35,910 nucleotides of DNA from an uncultured SAR116 cluster alpha proteobacterium (GCA_902516825.1 CABXZZ010000009.1:1-35910); one strand, 5' to 3'; counted from the first letter of the stretch, positions 1 to 10,815 are shown. Notes: generated by a model not told the origin, from the sequence alone. Numbers and translations are program-made.

Positions 1-1284
1 TTTAGCTTTTTTAATGAAATTCTAATTGGGGATAGATTAGTTGATACGTTTATAAAGCGTCTTGGGATAGGTGTTATTGAGAACTTTAACGGTTTTTTGC
101 AAGAAATTCTTGCTTTTGAAAAAGCAGGAAATATAGAGCTAAGCCAATTTGTAAGATCTTTCAGAGACAGTCAAGGCATATTAAAGCGCGATAATAGCGC
201 TACCGCCTACCCTCAGGTAAGATTGCTAACAATACACGGCTCCAAGGGACTTGAAGCGCCTATAATATATTTGCCCGATATGTTAACTGCTAAAAAACCC
301 TCAGATACGCTTATATTTTCCGAAGAATGGATTTACTGGACAGAGAACAGCAATTTTGCACCTTCTTCTATTTTAGATATTAGAGGCCAAGAAAAAGAAA
401 AAATTAAAATGGAGGATGACCGCTTATTATATGTCGCTCTAACTAGAGCAAAACAGGCTCTTATCATTGCAGGATGGGAGGCGCCTGTAAGGCGGTTTAT
501 TAAAAATAGTTGGTATGAATTATTGAAGGACATCATATCCAAAGACCCTGCATGTATGAATATCGATGGTATATTAAAGCTTCAATTAGCTCCATCAATA
601 AATACTCAAAAATTAGAAGAGCTATCCTTGGAGCAGGAGCAAACAATAGCTGTTCCAAATTGGTATGATGAACTCCCAGATAAATATATTGAGTTAAAAA
701 GCACAATTATTCATCCGTCCGAATGGCAATCAAATAAACAGCAGATTGTGCCTCAGAAAAAGGGCCAGCTAGAAGCGTTTGAACGGGGAAATCTAATTCA
801 TACATTACTTGAAAGGCTCCCCTCTCTTCACAAGTCTGACCAGGCGACATCAGCTATTCGATATATAAAAAAACAAATGCCAAAATTATCTACAGAAGAG
901 GTAAAAGTTTTGTTTGATGAAGTATATTCTATTCTGCATCATAAGGACTGCAGTGACCTGTTTTCTGAAGATTCATTGGCCGAGGCAGCTATAATCGGTA
1001 GAATTGGCAAGTTGGAAATATCTGGGCAGATAGACAGATTGATTGTTACTGACAGCTATATCAAACTAGCAGATTTCAAAACTGGACGGCCTTCTGCTAC
1101 TCCGCCTGAGGCTTATCTTCGTCAAATGGCGCTTTATATGGGATTGCTAAAACAACTCTATCCAGATAGGCCATTTTATGGTTTTCTCATCTGGACTCAA
1201 TCAGCAAAAATCATACCTCTTTTAAATGAGCAATTGAATGCTTATCTTGAAGACGTATCAGGTGTAAAAGCATTTAATAACTAA
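1..1284 (+). CDS. addA: AddA-type double-strand break repair helicase/nuclease, C-terminal part (5' truncated by window edge)
   Basis: Frame is open from base 1 (FSFFNEILIGDRLVDTFIKRLG...). UvrD-like motif VRLLTIHGSKGLEAPIIYLPD, LLYVALTRAKQALIIAG, and a C-terminal PD-(D/E)XK region GQIDRLIVTDSYIKLADFKTGR. Confidence 0.9.
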   Translation, partial: FSFFNEILIGDRLVDTFIKRLGIGVIENFNGFLQEILAFEKAGNIELSQFVRSFRDSQGILKRDNSATAYPQVRLLTIHGSKGLEAPIIYLPDMLTAKKPSDTLIFSEEWIYWTENSNFAPSSILDIRGQEKEKIKMEDDRLLYVALTRAKQALIIAGWEAPVRRFIKNSWYELLKDIISKDPACMNIDGILKLQLAPSINTQKLEELSLEQEQTIAVPNWYDELPDKYIELKSTIIHPSEWQSNKQQIVPQKKGQLEAFERGNLIHTLLERLPSLHKSDQATSAIRYIKKQMPKLSTEEVKVLFDEVYSILHHKDCSDLFSEDSLAEAAIIGRIGKLEISGQIDRLIVTDSYIKLADFKTGRPSATPPEAYLRQMALYMGLLKQLYPDRPFYGFLIWTQSAKIIPLLNEQLNAYLEDVSGVKAFNN

Positions 1285-1370
1285 CAGTAAAAAATAAAAT
1301 AAAAATTACTTACCAACAGGCCTATTTATTACTAACTTTGAGAATTATTATTAAAAATAAAGGAATTAGC

Positions 1371-1691
1371 ATGGCTACTAAACACTCAACCGATTCTAAT
1401 TTTGATACTGATGTCATAAAAGCAGCTGGACCAATAGTTGTAGATTTTTGGGCTGAATGGTGTGGGCCTTGCCGCGCTATTAGTCCTGCGCTGGAAGAGA
1501 TTTCAAATTCACTCGAAGGTCAAGTTGATATCGTCAAGGTAAATATTGATGATAATCCAGTAACTCCGCAAAGCTATGGGGTGCGAGGGATTCCAACTCT
1601 ATTAATGTTTAAGAATGGCGAAGTTGTTGCTGAGAAAATTGGAGCATTACCAAAATCCCAATTAGAGCAATGGGTCAAAGAAAACCTATAG
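1371..1691 (+). CDS. trxA: Thioredoxin
   Basis: WAEWCGPCRAISPALEEI active site and GVRGIPTLLMFKNGE. The ATG at 1371 follows an AGGA-type RBS; the listed 1338 start is an upstream TTG and less likely. Confidence 0.95.
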   Translation: MATKHSTDSNFDTDVIKAAGPIVVDFWAEWCGPCRAISPALEEISNSLEGQVDIVKVNIDDNPVTPQSYGVRGIPTLLMFKNGEVVAEKIGALPKSQLEQWVKENL

Positions 1692-1744
1692 TCTTCTGCA
1701 TTGCACTCAATCGTAATCTGGAATAGTTTCAGTTTATCCAAATA

Positions 1745-3112
1745 TTATTCTGGCAGGGTATCATTTAAAAGTAATGCGTGCCCTGCTAGATATAACGAGC
1801 CGCAAATCACTACAAATTCACTTTCACTTGTGGCAGAGAGTGCTACGCTTAGGCTTGATTTTGCGTTCGCTTTAATTCCTAAATCCTGACAACTATCTGA
1901 CAGCTCTAGGGCTGATAGGCTTGCCGGCTGTCCTGGTATAGTTATAGTAAATATTTCGCTGATGATGCTTTTTAATGGCATAAAAACGTCATCTGGTTTT
2001 CGTGTGTTTAGCATCCCTGCAATGAGTGTCCATTTCTTATCGTTTATTTGTGCAAGAGAGGCCGCAAGAGCCGTTGCACCATGTGAATTATGTGCGCCAT
2101 CAATCCATATTGGTCTTGCATCACGGTAATTGAGTAATTTTCCCTGTTCGATGCATTGCACCCGTCCCGGCCATTTTGCGAACCCAATACCAGAAAATAA
2201 TCTATCATCCAAGGGATTGAAGTTTCCACTATATATTATAGATGCAGCCGCAAGGGCTGCATTCTGTATTTGATGGGGTCCGATTAGCGAGGGTTTTGGT
2301 AGTATAAAAACCCTATTTTTACATTCTAGTTTTACCTCTCCTGTGCTTATCTGCTCCCAGATGAAATCAACCCCTTCAAAAAAAATGGGTGCATCCATCT
2401 CTCTTGCTTTTGTGCTAAGAGTTTCCTCAACCTCCTTAGTTTGAGAGGCACTAATTACAGGCACATTTTTTTTGATTATACCTGCTTTTTCACCTGCTAT
2501 CTGTGTCAGCTCAGAGCCAAGAAAATGCTCATGATCTCGTGCAATAGGTGTAATAATAGACACTAATGGATTTTCGATTACATTTGTTGAGTCTAGCCTG
2601 CCACCAAGACCAGTTTCTAAAATAAGCAGGTCTGCAGGTATTCTTGCAAATGCCATAAATGCAGCAACCGTTGTGATTTCGTAAAATGTAATAGGCGCAT
2701 TCTGGTTAAGCTTTTCTACCTCATCCAAAACGTTCAAAAGCGCTTCATCATCGATTAGGTTATTTGCAATTCGAATTCGCTCATTAAATCTGCATAAATG
2801 TGGCGACGTATAACAATGTGTCTTAAGGCCAAGTTGCTTGGCGACAGAAAATAGATAGGCACTGACAGACCCTTTTCCGTTAGTTCCTGCTATATGAAAT
2901 ATAGGCGGTAGATTTTGGTGGGGACTTCCTGCCCTCTTAAGGAGTTTATTTGTTCGCTCTAGCCCCATATCAATAAGTTTAGGGTGAAGAAGTGCAAGCC
3001 TATCAAGGCTTTCTAACAACATACGCATCTCTTTCATATGTTTTGTATCTGTAAGTCTATTATTTTTTGCTATCCATGATTCAAAATAATTTAAATATTT
3101 TTTTTTCAGCAT
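1745..3112 (-). CDS. folC: Bifunctional folylpolyglutamate synthase/dihydrofolate synthase
   Basis: Mur-ligase P-loop HIAGTNGKGSVSAYL, ETGLGGRLDSTNV, WIDGAHNSHGA. The start is uncertain; ATG at 3112 is used here, and a later ATG is also possible. Confidence 0.88.
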   Translation of the reverse strand: MLKKKYLNYFESWIAKNNRLTDTKHMKEMRMLLESLDRLALLHPKLIDMGLERTNKLLKRAGSPHQNLPPIFHIAGTNGKGSVSAYLFSVAKQLGLKTHCYTSPHLCRFNERIRIANNLIDDEALLNVLDEVEKLNQNAPITFYEITTVAAFMAFARIPADLLILETGLGGRLDSTNVIENPLVSIITPIARDHEHFLGSELTQIAGEKAGIIKKNVPVISASQTKEVEETLSTKAREMDAPIFFEGVDFIWEQISTGEVKLECKNRVFILPKPSLIGPHQIQNAALAAASIIYSGNFNPLDDRLFSGIGFAKWPGRVQCIEQGKLLNYRDARPIWIDGAHNSHGATALAASLAQINDKKWTLIAGMLNTRKPDDVFMPLKSIISEIFTITIPGQPASLSALELSDSCQDLGIKANAKSSLSVALSATSESEFVVICGSLYLAGHALLLNDTLPE

Positions 3113-3929
3113 TATGGGAAGAGATCGCGTCAGCGAGTGATTTAGTATAATCACTTACTTTTTTTGCAGTTTCTTCAACTGATAGATTCTGTGCGTCAGA
3201 TTCTGCTATAATTTCCACCACTGCGGATCCCACAATAGCGCCATTCCCTAGTGAGGCAATATGTGCTGCCTGTTCTGCAGTTCTGATACCAAAACCAGTT
3301 ACAACAGGCAAATCGCTAACCTGCTTTATTCTATTTATGGCATTAGAGATAGACTCCATTTGAGCTGATTTTGTGCCAGTAATACCTGCAATTGACACGT
3401 AATAAATAAAACCAGACGCTTTTTCCAAAACGAATGGCAATCTATCGCCCAGTGTTGTTGGAGTGATTAGTCTAATGTAATCCATTTCAGAATTATGGCT
3501 TGGCTCACAAAGCTCTTTATCCTCTTCAGGGGGAAGATCCACGATGATAAGACCATCTGCACCAGCTGCTTGTGCATCCTCAAGAAACGGCTCGACACCG
3601 TATCGATAAATGGGGTTGTAATACCCCATCAAAATCAAGGGAATATCTGGATGTTTTTCACGGAATTGACAGGCAATTTCAAGACTTCCCTTGAGCGTCA
3701 TACCTGATTTGATAGCACGCAGGCTTGCTGCTTGAATGGCTGGTCCATCTGCCATTGGATCAGAAAATGGCATCCCAAGTTCTATCATATCCACACCAGA
3801 TTCAACCAAACCATCTAATATTTTTATGCTTGCATTGGCATCGGGGTCTCCTGCAGATACAAAAATACCCAAAATACCTCTGTTTTCTTGCTTCGCTTTT
3901 GCAAAGCTTGCGGCTAATCTACTGCTCAT
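3081..3929 (-). CDS. trpA: Tryptophan synthase alpha chain
   Basis: GDPDANASIKILDGLVESGVDMIELGMPFSDPMADGPAIQAA, LILMGYYNPIYRYG, VVTGFGIRTAEQAA. The internal Met at 3929 is the likely start. Confidence 0.95.
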   Translation of the reverse strand: MSSRLAASFAKAKQENRGILGIFVSAGDPDANASIKILDGLVESGVDMIELGMPFSDPMADGPAIQAASLRAIKSGMTLKGSLEIACQFREKHPDIPLILMGYYNPIYRYGVEPFLEDAQAAGADGLIIVDLPPEEDKELCEPSHNSEMDYIRLITPTTLGDRLPFVLEKASGFIYYVSIAGITGTKSAQMESISNAINRIKQVSDLPVVTGFGIRTAEQAAHIASLGNGAIVGSAVVEIIAESDAQNLSVEETAKKVSDYTKSLADAISSHNAEKKIFKLF

Positions 3930-3960
3930 TTTATTTGCTTCGACCTTTATTTGGAATTTC

Positions 3961-5184
3961 TTAAAGTAAACCGCGTTCATCCAGCTTAGGTAGCACTGCT
4001 TCAAGGTCTTTATCCCCACGACCGCACATATTAAGAATTACAATTTGTTCTTTATCCATCAATGGTAATTGTTTTGCTGCAAATGCAAGTGCATGTGACG
4101 GCTCAAGAGCAGGAATTATCCCTTCAACCCGTGAACATAAATGAAACTGAACTAAAGCTTCTTCATCTGTCGCACTAACATAATTAACACGTCCTATATC
4201 ATGAAGCCAGGAATGCTCTGGTCCAATGCCGGGATAATCAAGACCAGCGGATATAGAATGAGCATCCACTATCTGTCCATCATCATCTTGTAATAAATAG
4301 GTTCGATTGCCATGTAAAATGCCTGGTGTTCCGCCTGTAAGGCTCGCAGCATGCATTCCGCTATCGATTCCCATACCAGCAGCTTCAACGCCATAAATAG
4401 TAACATCAGTATCATCTAGAAATGGGTAAAACAGCCCAAGCGCGTTTGAGCCACCGCCAATACAAGCAATGAGTGCGTCTGGCAATCGCCCTTCAGCTTC
4501 GATTAATTGTTCTTTTGCTTCTTTTCCAATGACAGACTGGAAGTTTCGAACCATTTCAGGATAGGGATGCGGGCCTGCAACTGTGCCAATAATATAAAAA
4601 TGGGTATCAGGATGAGCCACCCAATATCGAAGTGCTTCGTTCATTGCGTCTTTTAATGTGGATGTGCCAGAGGTTACGGGGTGTACTGTAGCCCCTAGTA
4701 GACGCATCCTATCCACATTTGGCTTTTGACGTTTAACATCCTCAGCCCCCATAAACACCTCGCATTCCAGGTTAAATAATGCGCATGCCGTTGCTGTAGC
4801 TACTCCATGTTGTCCGGCCCCTGTTTCAGCAATGATTTTTGTTTTCCCCATCTTTTTTGCAAGTAGTGCCTGACCAAGCACATTATTAATTTTGTGAGCG
4901 CCAGTGTGATTTAGCTCGTCCCTTTTTAAGTATAATTTAGCTCCGCCATATTGCTCAGTGAGGCGTTCAGCAAAAAATAAAGGAGATGGTCTGCCAACAT
5001 AATGTTTCTGGAAATAAAGCAGTCGTTCATTAAAAACAGGGTCTATTTTTGCTTCATTATAAGCAGCTTCAACCTGTAATATTAAAGGCATTAATGTTTC
5101 TGCAACAAAGCGACCACCGTGAATACCAAAACGGCCATTCTCATCTGGCATTGTCTGAAAGGAATTTGGCTGTGTTTCGTTCAT
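3961..5184 (-). CDS. trpB: Tryptophan synthase beta chain
   Basis: [33 protein letters not shown] (PLP lysine), [27 protein letters not shown]. Confidence 0.97.
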   Translation of the reverse strand: MNETQPNSFQTMPDENGRFGIHGGRFVAETLMPLILQVEAAYNEAKIDPVFNERLLYFQKHYVGRPSPLFFAERLTEQYGGAKLYLKRDELNHTGAHKINNVLGQALLAKKMGKTKIIAETGAGQHGVATATACALFNLECEVFMGAEDVKRQKPNVDRMRLLGATVHPVTSGTSTLKDAMNEALRYWVAHPDTHFYIIGTVAGPHPYPEMVRNFQSVIGKEAKEQLIEAEGRLPDALIACIGGGSNALGLFYPFLDDTDVTIYGVEAAGMGIDSGMHAASLTGGTPGILHGNRTYLLQDDDGQIVDAHSISAGLDYPGIGPEHSWLHDIGRVNYVSATDEEALVQFHLCSRVEGIIPALEPSHALAFAAKQLPLMDKEQIVILNMCGRGDKDLEAVLPKLDERGLL

Positions 5185-5260
5185 CGCTAATAATACTCAC
5201 TTATATTGAATGATTAAAGACAAAGTTAAGGTACACGTCGTGTCCATAATTAATTAAAGA

Positions 5261-5908
5261 TTAGCCCATTTTTGCGGACTGCACAAAGGCTGAGATCAAT
5301 AACTCATCTTTTTTACCCGCGCTTTCTTCGACTCCTGATGAGACGTCAACACCATCTGGATTTGTCAGCGTAATTGCATTAACTACATTATTGGGATTTA
5401 GTCCGCCTGCTAGCATCCAAGGCAAACCACATTCATAATCCTCAAGAAGCGACCAACTAAAGCTCTTACCATTGCCGCCAGGCATTAAATCTGCGGACGC
5501 CGCAGCATCAAATAACAGCCAATCTGCCGAAACATTATATTGCTGACTAGCTTTAATATCTAACTTGGTTTTTACACGAATTGCTTTAATTATGGGTAGG
5601 CCAGATTTTTGTCTGATCTCCTCAACTCTTGCTGGCGATTCTGTGCCATGTAACTGTATAAAGTCAGGTTTTGATGCTGTCACAATTTCAGAAATATATT
5701 CATTAGTTGGGTTAACGCAAAGAGCAACTTTGTGTATCCCAGAATCAGAATAATTACTTGCATAATAATCTGATAATTCTGCTCCATTAGTAAAGCTGAG
5801 ATGTCTTGGTGATTTCTTGAAAAAAACAAATCCAATGAAATCTGCACCAGCAGTTATGCAATTATCTATGTCTGATCGCGTTTTTAAACCACAAATTTTA
5901 ACTTTCAT
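5261..5908 (-). CDS. trpF: Phosphoribosylanthranilate isomerase
   Basis: MKVKICGLKTRSDIDNCITAGADFIGFVFFKKSPR, FIQLHGTES, LAGGLNPNNV, GVDVSSGVEESAGKKD. Confidence 0.95.
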   Translation of the reverse strand: MKVKICGLKTRSDIDNCITAGADFIGFVFFKKSPRHLSFTNGAELSDYYASNYSDSGIHKVALCVNPTNEYISEIVTASKPDFIQLHGTESPARVEEIRQKSGLPIIKAIRVKTKLDIKASQQYNVSADWLLFDAAASADLMPGGNGKSFSWSLLEDYECGLPWMLAGGLNPNNVVNAITLTNPDGVDVSSGVEESAGKKDELLISAFVQSAKMG

Positions 5909-5910
5909 GA

Positions 5911-6303
5911 TTATGAGCCATGTGTAAATGCACTTTGGGTCTGTTTACCTTTTTCGCTATTAAAAGGTAGGTTGGTTGCTGTTTCGTCAAATAGCAGATG
6001 GCTGTCGTCTTCAATTGTTAACCTTTCGGAGGCATTGTTTTTTTTCTCCTTTTGTAATTGTCTTGCGGCACGATAAGATGCAATGGATCTAAGCCAAATC
6101 AATGAGGCCCCAATAATTAAGCCAGTACCAAAAGCTAATAAAATTGGCAGCCATAATGCTATAGTGAGCTGTCCAGAAATTGGCCATAAATGAAGTGTTG
6201 TCAGCTGTGAGTTAGAGGCTACTAGTGAAGTAATAAGAAGGCTAAATACCAAAAAAACCATTAGCCAGAATAATTTTGATATGAAATGGGAAATGCTGAA
6301 CAT
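5911..6303 (-). CDS. LapA-domain (DUF1049-like) small membrane protein
   Basis: Two TM helices (FWLMVFLVFSLLITSLVA, IALWLPILLAFGTGLIIGASLIWL) followed by a charged tail. It lies between ihfB and trpF, where lapA-like genes commonly sit in alphaproteobacteria. Confidence 0.7.
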   Translation of the reverse strand: MFSISHFISKLFWLMVFLVFSLLITSLVASNSQLTTLHLWPISGQLTIALWLPILLAFGTGLIIGASLIWLRSIASYRAARQLQKEKKNNASERLTIEDDSHLLFDETATNLPFNSEKGKQTQSAFTHGS

Positions 6304-6363
6304 TAAGTTTTGAACCTATTTTCAAGGTGGCAATAATATCAGCTTTAGTGACAAAATGCCAGA

Positions 6364-6642
6364 TTATTTATTTAATCTTTCACGCATTCCCTTACCCATT
6401 TTAAAATAAGGCACTTGTTTGCGCGCAACATCCACAGGCTCGCCAGTGCGCGGATTTCTTCCTTTTCTTGCACCATGTTCCCTTACAGAAAAAGCACCAA
6501 AGCCCCGCAACTCGATACGGTTACCATTTTCAAGTGAAATACTAATAGTCTCCAATATCGTATTAACGATTCTCTCAATATCTCTGTGATATAACTCGGG
6601 GTTTTCCGCTGCAAGCATATTTATCAACTCTGATTTGGTCAT
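6364..6642 (-). CDS. ihfB: Integration host factor subunit beta
   Basis: [34 protein letters not shown]...[31 protein letters not shown]. Confidence 0.93.
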   Translation of the reverse strand: MTKSELINMLAAENPELYHRDIERIVNTILETISISLENGNRIELRGFGAFSVREHGARKGRNPRTGEPVDVARKQVPYFKMGKGMRERLNK

Positions 6643-6757
6643 GGTCACCTAACCCTTTTGTATTCAAAAAACTTCGCAGTTCATACTTATCTAAATTAAC
6701 TAAATCATTTTCATTTACAAATATATTAAAAGCGTACTTGAGGTTTTTCGAAATGGC

Positions 6758-6791
6758 AAAAAAAACCTCACTAAAAGCGAGGTTTTTTTTT
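6758..6791 (-). terminator. Rho-independent terminator downstream of rpsA
   Basis: Minus strand reads AAAAAAAACCTCGC-TTTTA-GTGAGGTTTTTTTT: a 6-bp stem with one G-U pair, flanked by A and T tracts, between the rpsA stop (6820) and ihfB. Confidence 0.8.
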
Positions 6792-6819
6792 GTTTTTACT
6801 AAATCTGATTAGTTTAACC

Positions 6820-8535
6820 CTATTGGGGGTCATTGTCATCTTTTTTTGCTAATGCTGCCCCAAGGATATCCCCCAAGCTTGCACCGCTATCAGAAGAGCC
6901 GAATTCTGCCATGGCTTGTTTTTCTTCAGCCATCTCACGTGCTTTAATAGATAGAGTTAGTTTATTGTTTTTCCCGTCTATTTGGGAAATTACAGCATCA
7001 ACCTTCTCATCAACGGCAAAACGTTCTACGCGCTGATCTGCTCTATCCCGTGCGAGGTCACCTCGTCTGATAAAGCCAGTAAGCGAATCCCCTACACGGA
7101 CTTCAAGGCCTTGTTCGGTTACAGCTGTAATTACACAGGTTACGGCATCTCCTTTGCGAACTTTTTCTGCAGCATCGGCAACAGGATTGCTTGATAATTG
7201 CTTGATTCCAAGCGAAATACGTTCTTTTTCAAGATCGATATCCAAAATTTTTGCTTCAACCTTGTCGCCTTTATTGAATCCTTCTAGCACTTCTTCGCTA
7301 GAAGATGACCAAGAAATATCAGATAGGTGCACCAGTCCATCTATTTCTTCTGTTAATCCTACAAATATTCCAAACTCAGTAATATTATTGATTTCACCCT
7401 CAATCACTTCTCCAATTTTATTGGTAGTTTCAAACTCTGCCCAAGGGTTGTCCGTTGCCTGTTTAAGGCCAAGTGATATTCGGCGCTTGGTTAAATCGAC
7501 GTCTAGAACAACCACTTCAACTTCCTGACTTGTTGAGACGATCTTGCCTGGGTGCACATTCTTTTTAGTCCAACTCATCTCGGAAACATGAACTAGACCT
7601 TCGACACCATCATCTAATTCAACAAACGCCCCATAATCAGTGATGTTCGTAACTCTGCCACTGAGACGAGTACCTGTTTTAAACTTCTCAATGGCATTTT
7701 CCCACGGGTCGCTTTGTAGCTGTTTCATTCCAAGAGAAATACGCTGAGTTTCCTGATTGAATCGAATTACTTGAACATCAACGGTTTGACCAACAGTGAG
7801 CGCTTCGGAAGGGTGATTGATCCTACGCCAAGCAATGTCAGTTACGTGCAGTAGTCCATCCACTCCTCCTAAATCTACAAACGCGCCGTAATCAGTAATA
7901 TTTTTAACGACACCTTTCAGGATTTGTCCTTCTACTAAATTAGAGACAAGTTCGCTACGTGCCTCGGCACGGGATTCTTCAAGAACAGCTCTACGAGATA
8001 CAACTATATTGCCACGTCGCCGGTCGATTTTTAATATTTGGAATGGTTGAGGTGCGCCCATTAGAGCGCTTACATCATTGATTGGGCGAATATCAACCTG
8101 ACTGCCGGGAAGGAACGCCGTCGCCCCCGACAGGTCTACAGTAAAGCCTCCTTTAACTCTGCCAAAAATCACACCTGTTACACGCTCTTGTGCTTCAAAT
8201 GCACGCTCTAAGATAACCCATGCTTCTTCTCTTCGGGCCTTCTCACGGCTTAGAAGTGCTTGCCCATCTTTATCCTCCATTCGCTCAACATAAACTTCAA
8301 CAGTGTCACCAACTTGCAATTCTGGGTCTTGGCCTGGTGCTGTGAATTCTTTCAGAGGAATGCGACCCTCTGATTTAAGACCAACGTCAATGATTGCATT
8401 ATCTGACTCTATAGCAATTATTGTTCCACGAACAACACTGCCTTCAACTGAAGTGCTCTCTGAAAAACTCTCTGCAAGCAAATCAGCAAAGTTCTCATTA
8501 ACGAGTAATTTCTCGTCATTTTTTTGGTTTGACAA
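6820..8535 (-). CDS. rpsA: 30S ribosomal protein S1
   Basis: Repeated S1 domains (GVVKNITDYGAFVDLGGVDGLLHVTDIAW, GRVTNITDYGAFVELDDGVEGLVHVSEMSW, GEINNITEFGIFVGLTEEIDGLVHLSDISW); 571 aa. Confidence 0.97.
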   Translation of the reverse strand: MSNQKNDEKLLVNENFADLLAESFSESTSVEGSVVRGTIIAIESDNAIIDVGLKSEGRIPLKEFTAPGQDPELQVGDTVEVYVERMEDKDGQALLSREKARREEAWVILERAFEAQERVTGVIFGRVKGGFTVDLSGATAFLPGSQVDIRPINDVSALMGAPQPFQILKIDRRRGNIVVSRRAVLEESRAEARSELVSNLVEGQILKGVVKNITDYGAFVDLGGVDGLLHVTDIAWRRINHPSEALTVGQTVDVQVIRFNQETQRISLGMKQLQSDPWENAIEKFKTGTRLSGRVTNITDYGAFVELDDGVEGLVHVSEMSWTKKNVHPGKIVSTSQEVEVVVLDVDLTKRRISLGLKQATDNPWAEFETTNKIGEVIEGEINNITEFGIFVGLTEEIDGLVHLSDISWSSSSEEVLEGFNKGDKVEAKILDIDLEKERISLGIKQLSSNPVADAAEKVRKGDAVTCVITAVTEQGLEVRVGDSLTGFIRRGDLARDRADQRVERFAVDEKVDAVISQIDGKNNKLTLSIKAREMAEEKQAMAEFGSSDSGASLGDILGAALAKKDDNDPQ

Positions 8536-8727
8536 TAAAAGTCTCCGTGGGATGCTATTTAGTTGGCATACAGACCAATTTTATCTTGGCTGGTTTCAAG
8601 ATTTTTTCTGTCTAAACAAATCAGATATTTTTCTGAGGCAGATTTTTTATAAATAGCAAACTAAATTTCCAGCTACAGTTATGTAAAAAAGTATGTCATC
8701 GTTTAGAATAATGACAAACTACGAGAA

Positions 8728-9399
8728 TTAGCCATTAATGTAATTTAGGGCAATTTGCAAGACTTCATCTGCATTTAATGAGGAACTATCAATAAAAATT
8801 GCATCTGAAAGACGTTTTAATGGGGCAAATTGTCTAGTGCTATCTGTTTTATCCCGCTCATTCAGTTCTTTAAGAATGGTTTCTTGCGTTTGATTTGATT
8901 TTGTATCTTTTAACTGCGCGAAACGCCTTTTTGCACGAATTTCAGGTTTTGCATCAATAAAGAACTTAAAATCTGCTTTTGGAAGTATTACCGAACCTAT
9001 ATCTCTTCCATCCAAGACAGCCCCTGAATTAGAGGGAGGAGAGTGGGCAAAATTTCTTTGTTTCTTAATAAGTGCCTGCCTGATCTCTGGCAAGCTTGCA
9101 ACTGCTGCGGCTAGACTTGAAATTTTCTGACTTCTTAGTTCAGGCGAATCCAGTATTGGTAGTGATAAACTAAGAGCAATGGTGGTTAGTTTAATAATGG
9201 TTGATCTCTTAATAGTTTCGTTCTGTGTTGGCTCTTTAATATTGTCCCCAAAACTAGTCATCCCGAGTTTTAATGCTTGTAGTGCAACAACTCGATAAAG
9301 TAATCCGGTGTCGAGATAATCGTACCCAAGGCTATTTGCAAGTCTTCTTGCTAGTGTACCTTTTCCAGATGCCGCAGTTCCATCGATGGCTATTTTCAT
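8728..9399 (-). CDS. cmk: Cytidylate kinase
   Basis: MKIAIDGTAASGKGTLARRLANSLGYDYLDTGLLYR, AVLDGRDIGSVILPKADFKFFIDA, ELNERDKTDSTR. Confidence 0.95.
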   Translation of the reverse strand: MKIAIDGTAASGKGTLARRLANSLGYDYLDTGLLYRVVALQALKLGMTSFGDNIKEPTQNETIKRSTIIKLTTIALSLSLPILDSPELRSQKISSLAAAVASLPEIRQALIKKQRNFAHSPPSNSGAVLDGRDIGSVILPKADFKFFIDAKPEIRAKRRFAQLKDTKSNQTQETILKELNERDKTDSTRQFAPLKRLSDAIFIDSSSLNADEVLQIALNYING

Positions 9400-9447
9400 G
9401 CTCTGCCTTTTTTTGTGACGCTAAATTCTACCAGTCTAACGGAAAAC

Positions 9448-10815
9448 TTATCTCCAGTGATTATTAACAGGGGAAATTCTTGCACCATGCTTATTCATTA
9501 ATTCAACAAAGCCTGGAAAGCTTGTATCAATTGTGGAAACGCCATCTACAATGATTCTATCAGTGCTCACGAAACCAAGGGTTAGAAAAGACATTGCAAC
9601 TCTATGGTCATGCTCTGAATAAATATTAAATCCACCTTTTATACAAGAATTGCCAGTCACGGTCTTAGTGCCGTATACCCGCATAGTGGTCTCAGTTTCA
9701 TCAACATTCACGCCTGCAAGGCGTAAACCTTTTGTCATAATTGCTATTCTATCTGCTTCTTTATGTCTTAACTCACCGATATTTGCCATCAACGTAGACC
9801 CTGTTGCCATTGCAGCCGCGATACACAAGATAGGGTATTCATCTATCATCGATGGTGCTCTATCAGCTGGTATGACAATTCCTTTCAATTGGCTTGAAGA
9901 AACCAGTATATCAGCAACCTGCTCGCCACCAACTTCGCGTTCATTTCTGATTTTTATCCTACCGCCCATTTCGCGAAGTGTGGTAATCAATCCAATACGC
10001 TCTGGGCTCATACCAATCATAGGTAAAAGAAGCTGGCTATTTTCAGTGATTAATCCGGCAACAATTAAAAAGGCAGCAGATGAGGGGTCACGCGGCACGA
10101 TAATATCATTTGCCTGCAGAGTAACGCCCCCTCTCACGCTAGCCCTATAACTGCCATCCAAATTGGTTTGAGTATCAACTTCAACTCCAAAATGTTTCAG
10201 CATACGCTCTGTATGATCACGCGATTTTGCTGGCTCAATTATAGATGTTACGCCTCTTGAATTTAACCCTGCAATTAAGATAGCGGATTTGATTTGCGCA
10301 GATGCTACGGGAGAAATGTAACTTATTGGAAGGGGACTCGATCGCCCAGTAATATTAACTGGTAGCAATCCGTCACCATTGTCGCTCACCTGAATCCCCA
10401 TTTGGCTGAGCGGTTCTGTAATACGTCGCATTGGTCTACTGGAAAGGGATTCATCTCCAATGAAAGTTGCGTTTATTTTTTGGCCAGCAACCAGACCCAT
10501 CAAAAGCCTCACGCCAGTTCCAGCATTTCCAAGGTCCAGTGGTTTTAGAGGCTCTTGCAGGCCATGCATGCCTACACCTATTACCTCTACTATATCATCT
10601 TCTAGTATAGAAATGCGGACACCTAGAGCGCAAATAGCGTTTAAAGTAGACTGAACATCTGAACTTTTTAGCATCCCCGATATCCTCGTTGTCCCCTCTG
10701 CAATCGAACTTAATATAAGCGACCTGTGTGAGATTGATTTATCCCCTGCAACAATACCGGTTCCTTGTAATCCAGAAATAGCTTCAGATGAAAGAGAGTC
10801 TGTATTATTATTCAT
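9448..10815 (-). CDS. aroA: 3-phosphoshikimate 1-carboxyvinyltransferase (EPSP synthase)
   Basis: GDKSISHRSLILSSIAEG, LGNAGTGVRLLMGLVAG, ASAQIKSAILIAGLN, LRHKEADRIAIMTKGLR, DHRVAMSF. Upstream of cmk-rpsA-ihfB as in many alphaproteobacteria. Confidence 0.96.
   Translation of the reverse strand: MNNNTDSLSSEAISGLQGTGIVAGDKSISHRSLILSSIAEGTTRISGMLKSSDVQSTLNAICALGVRISILEDDIVEVIGVGMHGLQEPLKPLDLGNAGTGVRLLMGLVAGQKINATFIGDESLSSRPMRRITEPLSQMGIQVSDNGDGLLPVNITGRSSPLPISYISPVASAQIKSAILIAGLNSRGVTSIIEPAKSRDHTERMLKHFGVEVDTQTNLDGSYRASVRGGVTLQANDIIVPRDPSSAAFLIVAGLITENSQLLLPMIGMSPERIGLITTLREMGGRIKIRNEREVGGEQVADILVSSSQLKGIVIPADRAPSMIDEYPILCIAAAMATGSTLMANIGELRHKEADRIAIMTKGLRLAGVNVDETETTMRVYGTKTVTGNSCIKGGFNIYSEHDHRVAMSFLTLGFVSTDRIIVDGVSTIDTSFPGFVELMNKHGARISPVNNHWR

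Noticed and set aside
7154-7528. 124-aa plus-strand ORF opposite rpsA
   Set aside because: Antisense to a clear S1 coding region, with low-complexity Ser-rich translation and no recognisable domain; typical shadow ORF. The same reasoning applies to 9650..10150 opposite aroA, 21667..21978 opposite xylB and 35419..35865 opposite the GMC gene.
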